11,030 nucleotides of DNA, from assembly GCA_025360565.1 (NCBI GenBank), contig JANYBY010000098.1:1-11030 (forward strand). The letters are read 5' to 3'. Position 1 is the first letter of the stretch. Each line of letters opens with the position of its first letter. Shown here piece by piece: positions 6,103 to 11,030 of the stretch. Position numbers and translations under genes: made by a program. Source of the stretch: Bacteroidota bacterium (lineage in GTDB: Bacteria > Bacteroidota > Bacteroidia > B-17B0 > Aurantibacillaceae). The notes under the pieces were generated by a model. The model made no database searches. It had not been told where the DNA came from and saw nothing but the letters and a program-made list of their open reading frames with translations.

Positions 6103-6127
6103 AAAAAATAGGCATTACTTATATTTG
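6098..6127 (+). promoter_or_regulatory. trxB promoter (TTG-N19-TAnnTTTG)
   Basis: TTG at 6098-6100, a 19-bp spacer and TATATTTG at 6120-6127 match the Bacteroidota primary sigma factor consensus closely. The predicted start near 6134 leaves an AT-rich leader of about 40 nt before the ATG at 6176. No Shine-Dalgarno sequence is seen, as usual in this phylum. Confidence 0.7.
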
Positions 6128-6175
6128 CTATTCATTTACAAACATTAATTTAGCGAATTATTATAATAATTTTTT

Positions 6176-7123
6176 ATGTCAAACGCTGAGCATATTACAT
6201 GTTTAATTATTGGATCAGGGCCTGCAGGTTACACGGCTGCCATATACGCGGCAAGAGCTGATATGAAACCCGTAATGTATACCGGATTAATGCCCGGTGG
6301 CCAATTAACCGAAACTACTGAGGTAGATAATTTTCCGGGATATCCTAAAGGAATTAAAGGCCCTGTGTTGATGGATGATCTGAGATCGCAGGCGGAACGA
6401 TTTGGTACACAAGTTAGATTTGGCATGGTTACAAAAGCCGATTTAAAGTCGAATCCAAAAAGAGTTTGGGTAGATGATACTATTGAAATAACTGCTGATA
6501 CCGTTATTATTTCAACCGGTGCAAGTGCAAAATGGTTGGGCCTGGTAAACGAAAACAGATTAAGAATGAATGCAGGTGGCGTAAGTGCTTGCGCGGTTTG
6601 CGACGGTTTCTTTTTTAAGGGACAGGATGTGGCCATTGTTGGTGCGGGCGATACAGCGGCTGAAGAAGCTACTTACCTTGCAAAGCTTTGTAAAAAGGTA
6701 TATATGATCGTGAGAAGAGGTGAGATGAAGGCCAGTAAAGCCATGCAGCACCGTGTAAAAAACACAGCTAATATTGAAATACTTTGGCACACCGAAACCG
6801 AAGATGTTTTAGGTAAAGAACTTGTTGAGGGTGTAGTGGTAAAAAATAAACAAACAGGGGAGCTAAGAACTCTCGATGTAAAAGGATTTTTTGTAGCCAT
6901 TGGCCATAAACCAAATACCGATATTTTTAAAAGCCAGATCGAAATGGATGATATGGGCTATATAAAAGTATTGCATGGCACTTCTAAAACTACTCTTGAG
7001 GGTGTTTTTGCCGTTGGCGATTGCGCCGATAAAGTGTATCGACAGGCTGTAACAGCGGCAGGCACAGGTTGTATGGGCGCTTTAGATGCTGAAAAATACC
7101 TGGCTCTGGCAGGGATTCATTAA
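6176..7123 (+). CDS. trxB: thioredoxin-disulfide reductase
   Basis: TrxB is a cytosolic FAD enzyme that passes electrons from NADPH to oxidised thioredoxin, supporting ribonucleotide reduction and disulfide repair. The 315-residue protein is the normal bacterial (low-molecular-weight) length. It contains the FAD site GSGPAGYTAAIYA (13-25), the GGQL segment (41-44), the redox-active pair in CAVCDG (C139, C142), the NADPH-binding GAGDTAAEEA (156-165) followed by VRR (179-181), and the second FAD motif GVFAVGDCAD (276-285). The active-site dipeptide is AV rather than the common AT, a variant seen in other members. ATG 6176 is the natural start, about 12 residues before the FAD motif. It has its own strong promoter and is followed by a hairpin, so it is likely monocistronic. 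Confidence 0.96.
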   Translation: MSNAEHITCLIIGSGPAGYTAAIYAARADMKPVMYTGLMPGGQLTETTEVDNFPGYPKGIKGPVLMDDLRSQAERFGTQVRFGMVTKADLKSNPKRVWVDDTIEITADTVIISTGASAKWLGLVNENRLRMNAGGVSACAVCDGFFFKGQDVAIVGAGDTAAEEATYLAKLCKKVYMIVRRGEMKASKAMQHRVKNTANIEILWHTETEDVLGKELVEGVVVKNKQTGELRTLDVKGFFVAIGHKPNTDIFKSQIEMDDMGYIKVLHGTSKTTLEGVFAVGDCADKVYRQAVTAAGTGCMGALDAEKYLALAGIH

Positions 7124-7136
7124 GCCTCACCCTAAA

Positions 7137-7178
7137 TCCCTCTCCAAAGGAGAGGGACTTTAACCCGCTTTTTTTTTT
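7137..7178 (+). terminator. hairpin plus distant T-run after trxB, dispersed-repeat type
   Basis: tccctctcc (7137-7145) and ggagaggga (7149-7157) form a perfect 9-bp stem with an AAA loop, 13 bp after the trxB stop. A ten-base T-run follows at 7169-7178, but 11 bp from the stem, so termination efficiency is uncertain. The surrounding 'CCTCACCCTAAATCCCTCTC' wording resembles a hairpin repeat I recall in many genomes (unverified). Confidence 0.6.
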
Positions 7179-7231
7179 CTTCTTCTTCATGGTTTCAACC
7201 AATCCCTAATTTTTCTAAAATCTCTAAAAAT

Positions 7232-7239
7232 TAATTTTG
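7232..7239 (+). promoter_or_regulatory. candidate -7 element for the TraB/GumN-domain gene
   Basis: TAATTTTG matches TAnnTTTG and would give a leader of about 50 nt. No TTG lies at the proper upstream distance, so only half of the promoter is convincing. Confidence 0.35.
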
Positions 7240-7261
7240 TAACCAAAATAATATAAGTAAG

Positions 7262-7278
7262 TTTATATTGTATATAAA
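7262..7278. repeat. short AT inverted repeat in the leader of the TraB/GumN-domain gene
   Basis: tttatat (7262-7268) and atataaa (7272-7278) are perfect 7-bp arms around TGT, 18 bp before the ATG. It could be an operator or leader hairpin, though in such AT-rich sequence it may arise by chance. Confidence 0.3.
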
Positions 7279-7296
7279 TAAACCGTAAATGGTTCA

Positions 7297-10200
7297 ATGA
7301 AAAAACTGCTTCTCATATTAATACTCTCACCTTTTTTACTTTTTCCACAAGCTGTAAAAAAATACCCAACTTTGCTATGGAAAATCACAGGTAAAGGGAT
7401 AAAAAAGCCTTCTTACTTATATGGCACCATGCATGTGAGTAACCGTGTGGCCTATCATTTATCGGAACAATTTTTTGATGCGCTTAAAAGTGTTGATGTG
7501 GTAGGCCTGGAAACCAATCCCGGCGAATGGCTTGAGAATATGGATAAGACAGGGGAATTAGCACAATTAAATCAGTTCTCAAACCCATACAGCTATGGGC
7601 GCGATTTTTATAAAACCTCATTTGATGTTTCTTTTCCCGATAAACGTTTATTACAAGGTGTTTTAAGTTACGATCCCGATATTATTAACGGACTTTTATA
7701 CCGCCACAACCGCAGCCGCGAAAATTTTGAAGAGAATACTTATATAGATCTTTTTATTTTTCAAACAGCTTCAAAATTAAATAAGCAATTGATCAGCCTC
7801 GAAGATTTTGTACAGTCCGAAATAAAAGCGCGTTTATCGGCCTTGCCTGATGAAGAAACCGCAGAGGATTACGGAAAGTACAAGGATTATTATTCGAGTG
7901 CGCAAAAAATTGAAGATGCTTACCGAGATGGGAACCTGGATGTGCTGGATAGTTTAAGTAAATTAACCAGTACAAAAAATACGCAAAAATATTTAATTGT
8001 TGACAGGAATATATTTTTTGTAAATACAATTGATTCGGTTATAAAAGCAAATCGCTCTGTATTTAGCGGGGTAGGTGCGGCGCACCTTCCGGGAGATGAT
8101 GGGGTAATTGAAATGTTGCGAAAAAAAGGATACACCTTGGAGCCGGTTACTCCAAAAAACTCTAAAAAAAGTGATCAGGTGCGTGATGAAATGGATGTGC
8201 AGGTAAAGCCGGTCGTTTTTACAAAACAATTCATTTCAGATTCTTTATTTGCAGTTTCGGTTCCCGGAAAATTATCGCAAATTGTAAATCTTGAAAATGT
8301 AAAATATTTTATTAATGCCGATATGATCAATGGCAGTTTTTACACGATCGTAAGAATGAAATATCTCGGACCCTTATATGGAACAAGCCCTCAACAAATG
8401 ATGGCAAAGATCGATAGCATGTTGTTTGAATACATTCCCGGAAAAATAATTTCTAAAAAAGAAATTACTTCCAACACGGGCTTAAAGGGAATTGACCTGA
8501 TCAATAAAACTCGTCGGGGCGATGAACAGCATTATCAGATCTATTTTTCTGATCTGGAAATGATCTTGTTTAAACTTGGCGGAAAACAGCAGTACGCTTC
8601 GGGTGCAGAAGCAAAGCAGTTTTTTAACTCGATCCAGTTTCAAACCAAAAGCGAAAATATTGTTGAGTTCTCTCCAAAAACAAAAGGGTTTAGCGTAAAA
8701 ATCCCTGCTAATTTTACCTATGTAAAAAACAGCGGTTCCTCGGTAAAAGGGTTAGTAGAAGAAGTATTTGCTTACGAAAAGGCAAAAAAAATAGTTTACG
8801 GTGTAAAACATGTTGTTTACAGCGATTTTGATTATTTGGAAGAGGACACGGTTGAGCTTAATTTGTTCGCTAAAAACATTTTAAAAAACTACAATGTCAC
8901 CGAATCTTTGAATAGACAATTAACCACCAATAACGGTTTGCCCTGCATAAAATTTAATGGTAAGAGCAAGGGAGGCGGCAGTTTTTACGGTAAATTAACT
9001 ATTAAAGGCATTCACTATTATCTGGTTTATTTTATCAGTAAAAAAGAAAGTCCGGTGGACCCGGAACAATTTAAAGAGGATTATTTTAATTCGTTTAAAC
9101 TGAGTGATTTTGTATGCGTTAATCCCGTGAAAGAAATTACGGATAAGGATTTTTATTTTAAGGCGAAAGACGAAGTGACGGAAAATTCACTGAGCCGCTT
9201 TAACGAAACTTACGCCAAAGAATACGAAAGTGTAAAAGGGAAAAAAGAAAAGGAAAAAGAGAAAAAGAATTTTGATTACGAGTACAAATCCTCTTCAAAA
9301 TCGTATTACTCTCCTTCAAGCAATGAGTACATCAGCATCAATTACGAAAAGTATAACGATTATGATTACCGCACCATTAAAGAGATTGAAGATGTATTGA
9401 TAAAAAATATAAAAAATAATAATTCAATGAATCCTACAAAGATCCGCATCTCCAATAAGGACGGATTGTATACCTTTCAAACTACTTTAAAAGATACCGC
9501 CACCAGCAGAGCATTGGAATTAAAAATGTTCTTAAAGAACGGGATCAGGTATGAGATATGTGTACCTTATGATACAGCCATTGGCTTAAAAAGCTGGGCA
9601 AAAGATTTTTTTGAATCCTTTACTTTAAAAGATACCGTTATTGGAAAAAATATTCTTGAAAATAAATTTGGGAAATTGTTAAGCGACCTTTCTAGCAGTG
9701 ATACACTTATTCGTAAACAAGCCAACAATTCCTTACAAAACTCTATTGGCATGCAAAAGGCTTTTGCCGACGATTTTATAAAATATATCAACGGTAAAGA
9801 ATTAAATTTAATAAATGAGGACAGCAAGGCACAATTGTTTGTGAATGGCGGCAGTATTGAGAGCGAAAAAATTATTGAACCTTATAAAAAATTATACAAA
9901 CAATATACCGATAGTTTTTATTTACAATTATGTTTATTAAAGGGTTTAGCCTATTTAAAAACACAAAACTCGTACAATACATTTTATAGTTTGTTAATGA
10001 GCGAGGTGCCGTTAGTTGGCGCTGATGGCGTTGTATCTGATGTGTTTAATCTTTTGCACGATTCTTTAGAGCTTTGTAAAAATTTTTACCCCGGCATTTT
10101 AACCTTAACAAAATACGACGAATATAAAGCATCGGTTTATTCTCTAATGGCTAATATGGTGAGTAAAGGACTTATTTCTTCGGTGGCTTATACGGTACAA

Positions 10201-11030
10201 AAAGAAAATATTCTGGCCGATCTCAACTTGGCACTTAAACGCTACAGCCCTAATGCAAAAGGTGCAAATGAGTATGATGGCATGGATAAAGCTGCCAAAG
10301 ACCTTGCGGAAAGCATCCAGGCAAATATGGACGGACTCTCAAATAACAACAGCTATAAAAATTCATCCTATTTAAGGAACATTGATGCCATTAGCCGCCA
10401 TGAACTGGTTAATTACGCCATTATCCTTTCTCCATTTTATAAAACAGATGAAAAAGTAAAACAGATTTTTGTAAAACTCAATAAAGTTAAAGCCCAATCT
10501 ATTGCCATGCCTGTATTTATTAATTTATTGAAACAAAACATTGTAACGAATGATACTTTGCTCGATTATTATTGCAAAAATAAATACACCCGTGCGTTTT
10601 TTTACAGCGAACTGGTAAAAGAAAAATTAACCGATAAATTCAATAAAAAATATTTAACCCAGCAAAGTTTAAATGAGTCTGTTATCAGCAGCCAAAAACA
10701 GTTGGCCAATATTTACAATTACGATAAAGATAAAAAACCGAAAGACAGTTTAATTTTTATTAAAGAGCTGGCTGCAAAAAATAAATATCAAAGCGGTAAG
10801 TTATATATTTATAAAACGCAAAAAGGCAAGTTTGAAGATGAGCAATGGATCATTGTTTTTGTGAACGGAAATAAAAAAGAAATAAACTCAAATATTGAAA
10901 CCGTAAATCTTAATTACCCCATCGATAAAACAAAAACCGAGGAAGAAAACACGAACGAGGTTTTAGATGATTTTTACAATACTTTCCGAAAAAGGGCTTC
11001 GGGCTCTCGTAATAATGGCGCTTATGGCGG
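7297..11030 (+). CDS. oversized TraB/GumN-family exported protein, 3' partial
   Basis: One frame runs from ATG 7297 to the window end (1244 complete codons) without a stop. Residues 1-19 form a signal peptide (MKKLLLILIL...FPQA). Residues about 25-288 are a full TraB/GumN domain: LLWKITG, the first GxxH motif GTMH (43-46), VGLE with E72, YIDLFIFQTASKL (149-161), and the second GxxH motif GAAH in GVGAAHLPGDDG (258-269), ending RKKGYTLEPV. The conserved GxxH histidines and glutamate are shared with the metal-dependent Tiki proteases, so hydrolase activity is possible but unproven. Normal family members end here, near 290 residues. The remainder has three related modules (about 305-448, 455-602, 685-777), a lysine/glutamate-rich linker (646-658), and a helical region from about 789, starting with a HEAT-like SSDTLIRKQANNSL segment. 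The protein is probably periplasmic or outer-membrane associated. The ATG precedes a clear signal peptide, supporting this start. Confidence 0.88.
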   Translation, partial: MKKLLLILILSPFLLFPQAVKKYPTLLWKITGKGIKKPSYLYGTMHVSNRVAYHLSEQFFDALKSVDVVGLETNPGEWLENMDKTGELAQLNQFSNPYSYGRDFYKTSFDVSFPDKRLLQGVLSYDPDIINGLLYRHNRSRENFEENTYIDLFIFQTASKLNKQLISLEDFVQSEIKARLSALPDEETAEDYGKYKDYYSSAQKIEDAYRDGNLDVLDSLSKLTSTKNTQKYLIVDRNIFFVNTIDSVIKANRSVFSGVGAAHLPGDDGVIEMLRKKGYTLEPVTPKNSKKSDQVRDEMDVQVKPVVFTKQFISDSLFAVSVPGKLSQIVNLENVKYFINADMINGSFYTIVRMKYLGPLYGTSPQQMMAKIDSMLFEYIPGKIISKKEITSNTGLKGIDLINKTRRGDEQHYQIYFSDLEMILFKLGGKQQYASGAEAKQFFNSIQFQTKSENIVEFSPKTKGFSVKIPANFTYVKNSGSSVKGLVEEVFAYEKAKKIVYGVKHVVYSDFDYLEEDTVELNLFAKNILKNYNVTESLNRQLTTNNGLPCIKFNGKSKGGGSFYGKLTIKGIHYYLVYFISKKESPVDPEQFKEDYFNSFKLSDFVCVNPVKEITDKDFYFKAKDEVTENSLSRFNETYAKEYESVKGKKEKEKEKKNFDYEYKSSSKSYYSPSSNEYISINYEKYNDYDYRTIKEIEDVLIKNIKNNNSMNPTKIRISNKDGLYTFQTTLKDTATSRALELKMFLKNGIRYEICVPYDTAIGLKSWAKDFFESFTLKDTVIGKNILENKFGKLLSDLSSSDTLIRKQANNSLQNSIGMQKAFADDFIKYINGKELNLINEDSKAQLFVNGGSIESEKIIEPYKKLYKQYTDSFYLQLCLLKGLAYLKTQNSYNTFYSLLMSEVPLVGADGVVSDVFNLLHDSLELCKNFYPGILTLTKYDEYKASVYSLMANMVSKGLISSVAYTVQKENILADLNLALKRYSPNAKGANEYDGMDKAAKDLAESIQANMDGLSNNNSYKNSSYLRNIDAISRHELVNYAIILSPFYKTDEKVKQIFVKLNKVKAQSIAMPVFINLLKQNIVTNDTLLDYYCKNKYTRAFFYSELVKEKLTDKFNKKYLTQQSLNESVISSQKQLANIYNYDKDKKPKDSLIFIKELAAKNKYQSGKLYIYKTQKGKFEDEQWIIVFVNGNKKEINSNIETVNLNYPIDKTKTEEENTNEVLDDFYNTFRKRASGSRNNGAYG

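Noticed and set aside
6990..7202. 70-codon minus-strand frame over the end of trxB
   Set aside because: Made of trxB antisense, the terminator hairpin and the poly-T tract read as lysines; no coding character.

Overview
The window looks like Bacteroidota (Bacteroidetes) chromosome. It is AT-rich, the start codons lack clear Shine-Dalgarno sequences, several intergenic stretches carry the TAnnTTTG element typical of Bacteroidota promoters, and one secreted protein ends in a type IX secretion (T9SS) C-terminal sorting domain. I cannot place it more finely than the phylum from the sequence alone.

Positions 1-5009 are a biotin synthesis locus: bioF (5' end cut by the window and apparently frameshifted near position 38), bioD, then bioA. 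Between bioD and bioA, on the opposite strand, sits a gene for a secreted protein built of nine repeats of about 48 residues. BioF, BioA and BioD would catalyse successive steps from pimeloyl-thioester to dethiobiotin. BioB and the early genes are not in the window. Short palindromic or repeated DNA is scattered through the locus. Most striking is an 82-bp GC-rich palindromic element inside bioA that is read through in frame. There is also a 30-bp palindromic element flanked by CTGCG direct repeats just upstream of bioA.

Positions 5042-6047 are a two-gene minus-strand unit: a small STAS/SpoIIAA-like protein, then one base further on a PAP2-family phosphatase. It diverges from trxB (6176-7123, thioredoxin reductase). 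The 128-bp gap holds a good promoter for trxB and a 7-bp-arm inverted repeat over the -33 region.

Positions 7297-11030 are one uninterrupted reading frame of at least 1244 codons that leaves the window without a stop. Its first ~290 residues are a complete TraB/GumN-family domain with a signal peptide. The rest is unusual: three diverged copies of a module of about 150 residues, a charged linker and a long helical region. This oversized protein and the palindrome-in-bioA are the two most unusual features here.

No tRNA, rRNA, CRISPR array, transposase or phage gene was seen. No gene-free stretch exceeds 300 bases.
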